A stretch of DNA of 64,000 bases from Cercophora sp. LCS_1 (Eukaryota > Ascomycota > Sordariomycetes > Sordariales > Lasiosphaeriaceae). The translations under genes were made by a program, and so were the position numbers. The stretch lies in assembly GCA_036250225.1 (NCBI GenBank), contig JAPZLL010000049.1:1-64000 (forward strand), given 5' to 3'. Each line of letters opens with the position of its first letter. Within the stretch, counting starts at the first letter, position 1. Below the pieces are notes generated by a model. That model was not told the DNA's origin, made no database searches, and saw only the letters and a program-made list of their open reading frames with translations. Below are positions 10,723 through 22,130 of the stretch, one piece after another.

Positions 10723-13700
10723 TGCCGACCTGGAAGACCGGAAGGGGCGCGGGAACCAGACAAGATACCGTCCGTCTGTTTGTTATGTTGGTCGGTTCCC
10801 TGTCGCCTACAAACTAGGCGGGGAGAGTGGTGGGTGTTATTAATCGTAGACGCTAGTTGACTGATCGAAATCCCGGTGTTCGCGATGTTGGTTAGGGTGA
10901 GGAGCAACAATCCAAGAGGAATTGGCGGAGAGATAGTAAGAACAAGGAGACGGAGAGAAGGGCAGGAGAGAAAAAAAAAAGTCGACAAGATGCGGGTCTA
11001 AGATTCTCAACCTAGGAGGTACTTGACCAGCAGCGAGAGAGAAGATCAGTCGCACTACCTGAGCTCCTTAGACGAGACCAGGAACGCGCGAGTATTTCGT
11101 ACCTGCCCGGTGGGTCAGGGAAGGCCCTTGATAAACCGAGGCGAAAGGCGGCGACAGGGGTCACCACTCTGTTGGCTCACGCAATGCATGGAGGGATCCA
11201 TGAAGGGCGACTGTGACGGGTGTAAAAAGAAAAAAGTACAGACATGTACCCCCCCTTTGCGTGGGAGGCTGTGACGCCAGGTCCCAGATGTCACTATCGG
11301 CCGCAGGTTGCATCTTGGGGACATTGTGGGGCCCTCGCTGAGTCGTGCGATAGCGTAGCGATAGCGGCAGCACTAGGGAAGTGGGACAAAAGTGGGTGTG
11401 TTGAAAGAAAAGTTCGAAAGGCGCTGTGTGGGCCCCTCCGTGCCAGCAAGTCCCGATCCTTGGTGAGTGAGTGGCTGGAGGCATGGAAAGCTGAAAAGAT
11501 TATTAGTCAATTCTCCCACACGTGTACCGATTGCGAGCGTTTGCTGGGAGTGTTGGTGATATGCGCCAAGTCAATGGACGGCCCTTCAGAACGGATACCG
11601 AGCACGTCTACGGCAGCGATTGCTGTGCGGGTGCGTGCCCCTTATCCGCAGTAGGCGAATGTGGCTTGGGGGATGGCTTGGACGAGAGAATTCTCACTGG
11701 CCCTTCCTTCGCCTATATCACACCTCTATCAACATCCTCTTTGGGACTGATGTTCGAGATTCCCAATTTCACAGGGCTGCTGCACATGCTCAGCTGCCAA
11801 CTGCGCCGGCTGGTCGTGCGCGTAAACCGGTCCAGTCCAGTTGCCAAATGCGGCCCCCATCTCGACCGGCACGCTGAGAGTTCAAGCCGCCAAGCCCGTG
11901 CCATCCCCACTCACATCGAAGCATATGCCGTACCAGGCAGGTGGGTGTTTCGCTTTCGATGGCTTCAAGGACAGATGGAAATACATCTGGCACAGCGAAG
12001 AGCGGAGACGACCGGCCATGAGAACAGAGAGGACGCCTCTTGCTGCGTACTTTGGTGCAGTGGGGCAAACATGAAAGGATGGCATGATGGTAGAGTATGG
12101 GACTGTCAAGCTTGCAGGTGGTTCCGCATGTTCAACGCTTGAAACAGAGGCGGTGAGTTCCCATCAGGGAGTTTTCTTCGGCGGAGAGAACGGGATGGTC
12201 CGCCTTGCTGCCTTCCCATACATTCCTAGTACTCCAAGACGCTGGGCTTCGGACGCCGACGGGTCACCATGACGATTCTCTTGGGTGCCAATGCGGCGGC
12301 ATCACCTGATGACGTGCCATCCTCAAGTGGGAGGCGCCAGCCCCAAATGACATGCGAATGCAGCCACTTCCCCCGCGACGAGGAGCTGCTGACCAACGGT
12401 TCGGGGAAGTGTCGCGGGGCGCCTGCAATCCTCCTGCCTTGAGCGTTTGGGCAAACACAGTCAAAACGACGAAGCCCAAGGCTGGGCAGCGAACTCATGA
12501 CAGTAACCCGAGATCCAGTCGAGGTATTGACAAGTACCTTTTTGTTCGATGTTTCGCTTGTGAAAGCGACCAGGATGCAGTTCAACCACCGGATCCCGGA
12601 AGGAGATCGACAGGGCGATCGCGCCGATAAGAGGACGCCCCACCCTCATCCCGCCAAGCTTCTCAACGTCGACGACACCAGGGTTGAGCCAGTTCGACGA
12701 GTGGCGCCGCGCCGATTCGCCTGGTAACGCAATCGCCGATTCACGGTCCCACACATTTTACCTTCGTCTCGTCTATCGGATGAAGAATGATACCATCCAT
12801 CAGACTCAACATGCAACGAGTGGATGGCGACATCAGAAAATTCGCGCCGTATTATAAACGACGGGAAGTCTCCGAGGCTCGGCCGTCTTCCAGGGGATCC
12901 GATTGGGGAGGACATCGTATTCAACAGGCTTTTAAGCCTCAGGGTCAACTTCATCCCGGGCCTCCGATCTAGTATCTAAATTTTTCACGTTGCGGGCCAC
13001 CATTATGCTATCTGACTCACCTAGAACGTCACCGTGAATATTTTTGGTAGACTACGCCTATCAATTATGGGTCCGGGATGGGTCCGAGGTTCGGGACGAA
13101 AGCCTTTGACGGCTGTCAAGACGGTGGCCCGTCTCAAACCGAATAATTCCGAGAGTGATCCGCAAGCTGCAATTTCTTCGCAGGTTCCGTTCAGCCCTAT
13201 GCCAAAACTTGCTAGGATGAAGCGTCTTTGGACGACCAACCAAGTCAAACCAACAACCACATGTTTCGTCAGGCAAGCCAAGCAAACAACACAACAAGGC
13301 GCCAGAGCCGCAAGACGGAGGTATTTTTTGATGTAGTGTGATTGATCAAATGCCAACTTCCGCTACCAAGACCACCTACATCATCCCGAGGGGAGCCGGG
13401 GAGCCCGGGATTCAGATTTCGTTTGCGTCTTTGTACAGGGGCTGCAGGGTGAGTCGTCAGAGGAACAAAACAATCACCGAAACATCTCCTCGGTGAGGCG
13501 TTTTCAGTCAACGGCAATATTACTCGCAGAGATTTTTTTTTTCAGGGGGGCGGGTTTTCTGCGGGAGTAGGATTGTAGAAAGGGGCTCCATCTTCTTGCT
13601 GGATGTTTGCAGCCATTTCGACCACTCGGAGGTGGCACCGGCGCTTGCAGACCGCCTCATCAATCCACAGACAGTATGGACACTGGGCAATGATTGAGTA

Positions 13701-14130
13701 ACATCCGACTGAAACCGCATTTTGAGATGTCCTGCAGGGACAGGTTGCCAAGACGATGTCCTGCAGCTCTCCCGCGGTCCTGGAACCCAACAAACAAAGC
13801 AATTTCGGCCCGCAGAGGTGCATCCACCAGTTCCTCATCCACAGTGAATCCATTAATCTCACACTAATGACCGCCGAGCTATCAAGGCAACGGTCGGATA
13901 TGTCCGGATGATTGGTCAATGACAACTCAACTCCTTGTCTGTCCTGTCGAGCCAGACTTGGTAACAAATGACAACTCCACAGGGAAAGAGACCCATATAC
14001 AATACGACGAACGCCCCAGAGCAGCCAGTGGAAGCCGCGCCAAAACCGTTGAAACAGATGCTGGAGCAAACACACATTTTCCCGACCTCCTTACCTTCAT
14101 GCGAGTGACGACCACGGGTGAAACGCCCGA
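10723..14130. other. Long gene-free interval between creD and creC
   Basis: About 3.4 kb. It contains the creD leader (with an A10 run near 10971 and a purine-rich stretch) and the creC 3' flank. The largest open frames (for example + 11522-12142) show no domain, no biased codon pattern that I can see and no splice continuation. I see no gene, transposon or terminal repeat here. Confidence 0.5.
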
Positions 14131-16410
14131 TCAAGTCTCGGCATTTTCCTCTAACTGGGGTGAGATGTCAGATGGGCGATTCCACGTTCGGATATGCCCT
14201 GCCTATTGTCAGTTCGACTACCCTCGTATCGGTTCGATGGTATTACCTGATTTGCAGCTTGTCATAATTGCATCCTGGGTAAACTCTATCCAGGACAACG
14301 GGTCCGCATCAACGGCTTTGCTCTGCGGTGTGTCAGCCGGGAATGAAAAGCGGTGACAGGATGGCTGGTTGAAGGGCTGGGAGCAAAAGCCACTTACCAA
14401 AACAGGCGGCAGAATGGCGGTGCTTGCTCTTGATGATACGGGGTGCGGAAACACACCGTCTGCATCCTCACCAGCAGCTGAAAGATTAGAGTCGGAGCGA
14501 ACCCTACTCGTTGCCGTGCCCTGCGTTTCAGCTCGCTGCATTGATGCCAGTCTAGATGCCACCGAACCCCTTTGCCGAACCGACGCCTACGATCCCATTA
14601 GAGGCTGCGGATCCACCGGGGAGAACCACTCACCGCTTTCGGCCGGTGCAACATGCCCACACTAAAGTCCCACAAGCAGACTCTACAGTCCTCCCCAACG
14701 CTCCCGAATCTGTAGTTTTTGTCATCACACCGCCACGGGTCGAACGCTACCGATGTCACCCATGAATGGTGCCCTTGACAACGTGCAATGAGGGCCGACT
14801 CGGATGGGCACCAGATGGAAAGAAGATCGTCTTGACCGCCGGTCAAGACATATTTCCCATCAGGCGACCAACACACGCAGCTTAGGCCGCCGTAGTACGA
14901 GTAAAAAAGATCGAGCAACCTGGAGTTATCGTCAGAAAGCCGGCAATATACCCCCCCGAAAAACGCTACGTACTGCTCTTTGAGGTAGTCGATGATTCTC
15001 AGAGATCCGTCCTCAGAGACGACCGCCAAGTGCCTGTGATCGGGAGAAAATGCGAAGGCATTGATACGGTGGTTGGAGAGTTTCCACACAGCAACGGGGT
15101 TTGTTTTCTGGTTCTTTGAGTGTACCGACTTATTCACTTGAATGTGGGATGAGTGGTTGACAGTCCCGTTGGCACCGTTCTTGACTTCGCCGTTTGACAG
15201 TGGAGGCTGCTGTGGAATATCCTCTTCCGCGGCAAAAATCGCATCTTCCTTTTCCTTGTCATAGACCACCAGGGACCCATCCATATGCGCAGCCATGAAG
15301 AGGTGTTCGGAGCCAGGGATCCAGCGAATCTCAGAAACGGGGGTACCGTTGATGATGCCCTTCAACTATGGTGAGCGGAGCGAATGATAATGGTAGCTTT
15401 ATACGCACGTTTTTGTTCAGTCGGGTGTATCGTTGGGATATTGGTTCCCACCAGATGATCTCACCAGTGGAAAACCCCATGATGACGTCGATATGGGCAA
15501 GACTCTTGGTGAGCCTATTTACATCGTGACATAAGCAGTGGGCTTTGGTAAACAAAATCTTGGTCAAATAGTCGGCCTGAGGACCCGTTAGCAAAAAGGC
15601 GACTTGACGGGTGTCATATATTTTACTTTGGATGAGGAAGCCAAATCTAGCCACTGAAAAGACCGATTAATATTGGCAAAGGCAAACATCCCATCAGTCG
15701 ACCGCTCCTGGAGCTTCTTATGAAGCGTTTCGTGAACGATGACCCGAGAGATAAAGGACGAATTGCTTTTGGTCATGTTGTTCTTTGGTTTCCTCTTCTT
15801 GTTCGCATCCTTGGTGTTGGTTGGCGCCAATAGTGCGTTACCCTCCCCGAAGGCGGGCGCATTGGACGATGCGAAGGGAAGGTCGCTGGAGTTGACGTTG
15901 CGCGTTGCGCCCGCATCGCTGCTGCTCTCGCGGGTCTCGGTAGTCGACGACTTGCCCTCGTCTGGATGCTCTTGGATGCTCTGCTCGACGCCTCCGGGGT
16001 GCGACGAGGCGCGGTAAAACGCTGGCGGCAGCGGGCGCACATCAAGACTGATCAACGAGACCTTCGTGCCTGCGGTGGCCGGCTGCGGGGTAGTCGCAAG
16101 CGGATTCGGGTTGACGACGGGGGCTTCGGAGGGGTGCGGTGGTGGCGTCGCGAGGTGTAGATCCTCTTTGAGTACGTAGAGACCTGCAAGACGAACGGGG
16201 TTTTAGTTTGCGTTCGTGGGATTGCTCTCGAGGGGCTCTGGGGAGGCGGTTACCCTCGCCAACCAGAAACTGGTATTCGGGCCCCGAGGGGTTCGACAAG
16301 ACATTGTTTGTCTCGATCATGGGCGCCACCTGGCCAACGCCGACGGGGACATTGTAGGCGGTCGGAGTGCTGTATCGCGGTGGAGGCGGGAGGACGCTAC
16401 GGAAATCCAT
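14131..16410 (-). CDS. creC: WD40 protein CreC, partner of the CreB deubiquitinase
   Basis: Coding sequence complement(join(14131..14198,14247..14322,14398..14586,14634..15365,15409..15576,15627..16183,16254..16410)), 648 aa in seven exons, all phases consistent. The N-terminus reads MDFRSVLPPPPRYSTPTAYN. A Ser/Thr/Pro-rich region leads to NRSFQWLDL. WD40 repeats span about residues 285-640 (INAFAFSPDHRHLAVVSEDG; LSCVCWSPDGKYVLTGGQDD; CLWDFSVGMLHRPKA) and end with GHIRTWNRP. These stretches match Aspergillus CreC. CreC binds and stabilises the CreB ubiquitin protease and is required for normal CreA-mediated carbon repression. Introns are 43-76 nt. The stop lies 12 codons after the last WD residue. 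An in-frame TTG lies upstream of the ATG but is not needed. Confidence 0.92.
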
Positions 16411-17602
16411 TAGCACGGCGGATGGTGCAACAGCTGGTTTGCACAACTATGCTCGATTCAGTTGTCAACTTGGGCTCTTACAACATGGTGGCTTGCAGGC
16501 AGTTGGCCAGGGGCACCTTCAACGAAGAACCGTGTGGGGGTGACTGGGCTGGGCTTCTTGGCGACACCTCTTGGCTGTATAACGATTCGACAGCAACCGA
16601 GAAAGTTGTCGATGCGCGGAAGGGGAAATTCTCGGCCGTCACCGGATCGTGCCTGCTGGGTATGTTGTTTCTCTGCTGGAATCGTGTGATAAGTTGAGAG
16701 TGTTAGGATAGCCGGGGCCGGGACCGACTCTTAAGGGCCCGGGCACATGAAGCAAGGGTGAGGGTCAAAAGGGTGCCATTTGCTGACTTGAGCCGCCAGA
16801 AGGCGGGATCGGGCCCTGAATCCCGGGACGAGTTGTGGGGTTCGTGGATACGGATGCAAACTGGACTCCCTGCTAGAGCCGTCACAGACGCACGGGAAAC
16901 ATATAGCATCTGGTGTGGTGTAGCAGGAAATTTGCCGGTATATCATCGCAGTGCACTTGAGATCCCCTATGGCCCTGCCTGCGCGATCGAGATTGAAGAG
17001 CTACTGAGAATGACCATTGCGTACGTCCTCGGATAGGACAATGCGACGTCCCACGTTCTTACTAGGCCGACCCTCCGGTTCTCAATGTTGCCCATGACAG
17101 ATATGGATAAGTATGTTCGCCTTATAATAGGGCTACTATAGGGACAACCTGGAAAGCTTTCCAATGGGCGGAGGAGGACCGAGCTGCTTTGCGGGGGGCG
17201 GGGCCTGCAGCAAGCTTAGAGATTGGGGAGCTCCGCAACGGATAGGCTATGAGGAGGTATGATCTAAACAAAATTATCTTTTTGAACTCATCATTCGAAC
17301 GCCCATGGATCACGGAGTAAGTTGATTTTGTTGCAATCCACCGCGGGGGTTTCGCGGTATCTTCTACTTGACCCGCCAATGAGCCGGCGTCCAAAAGGCG
17401 GGGGTCCGGGGAGCTCCAAGTCCCGCAGCCGTTGTCAAAAAAGACTCTCGTCCACCTGCCGTTGCCAGCCACCAATGACCTGACGAACTGACGACACGAC
17501 CTGCAACCCATCACCTCGATCCGCAGTTCCACCATTATTGCCGCAGCATCCTTCATCGCAATGGAAACGGTGTAATAAAAAGTCGGCACTGCATCTGAGA
17601 AT
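16411..17602. other. Divergent promoter region creC / gem1
   Basis: About 1.2 kb between the creC start (-) and the gem1 start (+), so it carries both promoters. Open frames inside are short and antisense to each other. No gene was recognised. Confidence 0.55.
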
Positions 17603-19548
17603 ATGGCTACTGGTATGGCTCATCGTTCCAATCGCCTCTCCGCCTGGGTGGGAATCTCTAACTCTGCATAGCGGTCCGAATCTGCGTCTGCGGCGACGAA
17701 GGGACTGGCAAGTCGAGCTTGATTGCCTCGCTTGTGAAGGACGTCTTCGTCGCCAACAAGATCCAATCCGTCCTCCCGATAATTACCATACCTCCCAACA
17801 CAGGGACACCCGAAAATGTTACAACCACCATCGTCGACACTTCGGCGCGGCCGCAAGATCGAACCACGCTTCGCAAAGAAATCCGCAAGTCTAACGTCAT
17901 CCTTCTCGTCTACTCGGACCACTACAGCTACGAGCGTGTCGCACTTTTCTGGATGCCCTACTTCCGTTCCCTAGGCGTCAACGTTCCGGTCGTTCTCTGC
18001 GCGAACAAGTCAGACCTCACCTCGGATGGCAGCACGGCACAAGTGTTTGAGGAGGAGATGTTGCCCGTCATGGCAGAGTTCAGAGAGATTGATTCCTGCA
18101 TACGAACGAGCGCCAAGGAGCACCGGAACGTTGTCGAGGTCTTTTACCTCTGCCAAAAGGCTGTCACGCACCCCGTTGCGCCGCTGTATGACCACAAGGA
18201 AAGCCAGCTGAAGCCCGCATGCGTGGAAGCGCTGAGGAGGATCTTTTACCTGTCTGACAAGGATCAAGACGGCTACTTGAATGACCGGGAAATGCACGAG
18301 TTCCAGTCGAAGTCGTTTGAAAAACCACTGTTGCCTGAAGAGTTGGAGAACATCAAGCAAACAGTTGGCAAAGCGGTTCCAAGCTCGGGGACCGACAAAG
18401 GTCTCGACCTCACTGGTTTCCTGTACTTGAATAAGCTTTATGCAGAGAAGGGACGCCACGAGACTATCTGGGCCATCCTACGAAAACATCATTACACCGA
18501 CAGCTTGAGCCTCGAGGACAGTTTCCTCCACCCACGGTTCGACGTCCCGGATTATGCCTCAGCTGAACTCAGTCCAGCTGGCTATCGGTTCTTCATGGAT
18601 TTGTTTTTGACCTTTGACAAGGACAATGACGGCGGCCTGAACCATCAGGAGCTTGCAGCCTTGTTCGCACCGACCCCTGGGTTACCATCCTCGTGGTCTG
18701 AAGCCTCGTTTCCATCATCCACCGTCCGGAATGAGGCGGGACACATAACGCTGCAAGGCTGGCTAGCGCAGTGGAGCATGACGACATTCTTGGAACCAAA
18801 GACGACGCTGGAATACCTGGCGTATCTCGGGTTTGAAGCGCCAAACGGGCGCGACCTGACCACCTCTGCGCTCAAGATCACAAAGGCAAGAAAACGGAGG
18901 CGGCGTCCGGGACGAGTCGAACGTAACGTCGTTCTTTGCTATCTTGTAGGCTCCCCAGGGGCCGGCAAGTCTTCCCTCCTTGACGCCTTCCTCAACCGTC
19001 CGTTCGATTCGCTTTACCACCCAACCATTAAGCCCCGGCGCGCCGTCAACAGTGTCGAGCTCCATGGTGGCAAGCAATGCTATCTGATACTCGAAGAGCT
19101 CGGAGAGCTGGAGCCAGCAATCTTGGATAACCAGGCCAAGTTGGATGCCTGCGATTTGATATGCTATGCATACGACTCCTCTGAACCCGATTCATTCTCC
19201 CACGTCGTCGAGCTTCGTAAGCGCTTCCCGCAGCTGGACGAACTTCCTGCCATCTACACGGCGCTTAAAGCGGACCGCGACAAGACAACGCAGCGTAGCG
19301 AGCTACAGCCCGACGCCTACACGTCCGCAATCAACATGAATGCTCCATTGCATGTGAGCGTGACTTGGAACAGCATCAGCGAGCTATTCGTCGCGCTTGC
19401 TGAGGCAGCCACGAACCCGAGCACGGCATTCCCGAAGAGCGATGAACCGGAGCCCGACCGCACAAGTCTTTACTTGGCCTTAGGTGCAACGTCATGCGCT
19501 GCCCTTGCTGCCTTTATGATTTGGAGGAGGTCAACTAGTTCAGTTTGA
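17603..19548 (+). CDS. gem1: Mitochondrial Rho GTPase Gem1 (Miro)
   Basis: Coding sequence join(17603..17612,17672..19548), 628 aa. The first coding exon is only 10 nt (ATGGCTACTG). The intron starts GTATGG, has CTAAC and ends GCATAG. The spliced start reads MATAVRICVCGDEGTGKSS and restores the first P-loop. Order: GTPase 1 (about 5-165; NKSD base motif), EF-hand 1 (DKDQDGYLNDRE, about 200), EF-hand 2 (DKDNDGGLNHQE, about 320), GTPase 2 (P-loop GSPGAGKSS, about 431), then a C-terminal transmembrane tail anchor (LGATSCAALAAFMIW). It is an outer mitochondrial membrane protein. In yeast it regulates mitochondrial morphology, inheritance and ER contact sites. The length matches the family. Confidence 0.95.
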
Positions 19549-20123
19549 CATGGTTGACTAGTCGGGCTTAATTGGGGGCGTGGGAGACAAGCCGAGGAGA
19601 TTGGACAGGAAACAGCATTGATCGGAGTCTGCGATTTGGTTTTCATCGATGGTCGTCTCTTTTCCTTTTTTCCTTTACGTCACCGTCGCACGCTCAGAGA
19701 TTATGATACCCCCTGCCTCCATCCACCGCACCGCCTTGCATAACTAGGCAAACGCATACGCCCACCTTGCTGTTTAATCCTTACCACTAATACACAAAGT
19801 TTCAACTGCAATGGGTTCACGTGGTCACTGATTCTGCTGGTCATTAGGCTAACCTGGGCCTTTGAGGTGTCTGTTCACCGATCGATGACCCCGCATAAAT
19901 GTTTTTGACTGAGCAGCGAAGCTCTCCTCAGATCCGAGGGAGTGTATCATTTCGCTACTCTTTTCATTCCCGGCAATACCAGGCTCGCCCCATCTATCTT
20001 GTGTGAACGCCCGGCCCTTGACCCAAAAGCTTGCCCCGAGTGCGCCATCCTCAATGTACCCCGCTTGGCTAGGCCAGACCTGTTATCTCTAGTGCATACA
20101 TACACAACAGTAATAGCGGCATC
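19549..20123. other. Intergenic, convergent 3' ends
   Basis: About 575 bp between the convergent genes gem1 and abd1. It is T-rich in places and presumably contains both 3' UTRs. No gene was seen. Confidence 0.5.
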
Positions 20124-21569
20124 TCAGACCCTGTAGAAACAGAATGCCACGTAAAAGCTCGCTGCCTCCATCTCCTCAGGGGAGACCAACAAGGCGCCCC
20201 CATGACGCTCACGCACACCCATCCGCTCGCTCAGAGGCCCCAACTCACGGTCGTCCTTCTCTGTCTCCCATACCTCTCTGAACGTCTTGTGATATTGTAG
20301 TTCCAGGTTGTAGTCCTCGGCCAGGGCGCGGAATGCCTCCCAGGGGACCACGTATTCGGGAACCTCCTCAACGGCCTCGTGAAGAAAGAAGTTGTACTTC
20401 CACCCAAACGGCGGGCGAAAGATGCCGTCCTCGGGGGTTTTGCCAGGAAAGCGTACACGGTAGATATCATTGCCCCACTGTGCTGTCTCCTCGGCCTCAC
20501 CCTCCTCGACTTCTCCCTCGTCTTCGGCCTTTGCGCCATCGGTTTGAGGTTTGTCTTCGTCGCCATTCTCCGTATTGCCGGCCTCTTCGGTCTTTGTTGC
20601 TGCCGCCTCGGCCTGCTTCTTTTTGCGCTCCTGGAGGCCCTTGTTGAACTCTTCGACACGAGTGCCAATGACATCTGAGTTTGGAATGCACCCGATGAAG
20701 CGGCCGCCCTTTTTTAGGGATCCGGCTACGTTCTTTAGCATTTGACGTGCCTTGGCCTCGCTCTCAAAAGCGTAGTGCATGCAGAACATCATGCTGACAA
20801 CATCGAACCCACGATGCTCGGCGATGCTCGACGCTGTGAAGCCCACCTGGCGGATGATATCGATATCTTCAATCGACTCGCCATAGCAATCCTTGACGTG
20901 AAATCTGGCATCGAACAACCTCTGCTGTGGTCGCCGCCCATAGCCCCCTCGACCGCCTCGCCCACCTCCCCGCTGAGACATGCTGCGATACCGCTCCCTA
21001 GCCTGGTCGATCGAAACATCTGCGGGATCCAAACCCACATATAGCTCAACCTGCTGCGGCGCCTGCTGCCATTTGCCCAGATCACCACCCTTGCCACACC
21101 CAATGTCCAACACCAGCAATTGATTGTCCGACCTCACGCCCCGCGCAAGCGCTCCGGGAGTGTGGTCCTCATCTGGCGAGAACTTTTGGATGATGCAGCT
21201 CTTCACCCAGTTGTTGAACGATCGGAGGCCCTTGATCCGACTATCTGTCTTGCGCCAGTCACGGCCACGCTCAGGCACGGCGTTGTAGTGAGCCCTTACG
21301 ACGTCGTTGATCGCAGCCCGGCGGGAATCGTTGTTAGCGACCCCGGGGGCTGGTTCTTCCTGCGCAGCTCGCTCTCGCTCGATGGCGCGTTGCCTAGCAC
21401 GCTCTCGTTCGGCATCGGTAATGCGCGCCCGTTGACCAGGTCGTTTCTGCTTGCGCTGTCCGTCTCCTGATGCTCCGGGGGAAGTCGAACGCTGGCGCTT
21501 TTTGGCAGGTGCTAGCTTTTTGGCATCGAAGGGCTGAGGGAGGTCATCGTGCTCGCGTTGGCCCGCCAT
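20124..21569 (-). CDS. abd1: mRNA cap guanine-N7 methyltransferase
   Basis: Single exon, 481 aa. It transfers a methyl group from S-adenosylmethionine to N7 of the GpppN cap on nascent nuclear mRNA. The N-terminus (1-75) is basic and Arg/Glu-rich. The catalytic domain starts around 80 (VRAHYNAVPERGRDWRKTDS). It carries the SAM motif LVLDIGCGKGGDLGKW (about 152-167) and the conserved MFCMHYAFES (about 261-270). It ends in SFYVAFCFYRV. Two insertions stand out: an RGG-type tract RGGGRGGRGGYGRR (about 200-213), and an acidic Glu/Asp-rich stretch (about 325-362) before WGNDIYRVRFPGK. It diverges from rpn7 with 561 bp between the two start codons. Confidence 0.94.
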   Translation of the reverse strand: MAGQREHDDLPQPFDAKKLAPAKKRQRSTSPGASGDGQRKQKRPGQRARITDAERERARQRAIERERAAQEEPAPGVANNDSRRAAINDVVRAHYNAVPERGRDWRKTDSRIKGLRSFNNWVKSCIIQKFSPDEDHTPGALARGVRSDNQLLVLDIGCGKGGDLGKWQQAPQQVELYVGLDPADVSIDQARERYRSMSQRGGGRGGRGGYGRRPQQRLFDARFHVKDCYGESIEDIDIIRQVGFTASSIAEHRGFDVVSMMFCMHYAFESEAKARQMLKNVAGSLKKGGRFIGCIPNSDVIGTRVEEFNKGLQERKKKQAEAAATKTEEAGNTENGDEDKPQTDGAKAEDEGEVEEGEAEETAQWGNDIYRVRFPGKTPEDGIFRPPFGWKYNFFLHEAVEEVPEYVVPWEAFRALAEDYNLELQYHKTFREVWETEKDDRELGPLSERMGVRERHGGALLVSPEEMEAASFYVAFCFYRV

Positions 21570-22130
21570 TATGACGGGAAGGTTGGGTGGGCGGGCGTGT
21601 TAGAGACTTGCGTGTCGTGTTTGATAAAAGCCTAGCTGTCGTATAATTTCGCCGCGACCTCCTGCCTTCTGAAAATTGCGGATGATATTGTTGTCGTTCG
21701 CGAAGGGTTTTGTTGAATGCGAGTTGTTCCTGGACGTCAAACAGATGTGGATTCCGGACCTGGTCGAGACCACAGCAGCGCGCTTACCCTAAAACAGAAT
21801 CAAAGTGGGTCTCACCAGAACCCCTGCTCACTGACGCGAGCAGCTGCCGCCTTGCAGCCAGCCGCGCTCGAGCCACTCAGAGGTGCTGGGCGCTGCATTC
21901 CCATCAAGTCGACGAGCGTCCGTCTTCCATCGTCGAACGTCGTAATTACATCCCTTCCGAGCTGAGAACCCACCCGCAGAAGCCCAAGCAGCTACTAAAT
22001 AGTCTGTCGCGTCCCGATCTACCCTTCGGACCTAGCTCTCAGGTCGCCAGCTCCAGCAACGAACCGTCGCGAACTTGGGTTCGTCAGCGGATTGACACCC
22101 ATCCGTCTCCAATCCCCAAACCCGGACACC
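21570..22130. promoter_or_regulatory. Bidirectional promoter region abd1 / rpn7
   Basis: 561 bp separating two divergently transcribed housekeeping genes. The right half is probably rpn7 5' UTR (a long open but unrecognisable frame runs into the start codon). No GGTGGCAAA-type proteasome element was seen. Confidence 0.55.

Noticed and set aside
11522..12142. 206-codon plus-strand open frame
   Set aside because: There is no recognisable domain. Overlapping frames lie on the other strand, and its composition looks random.
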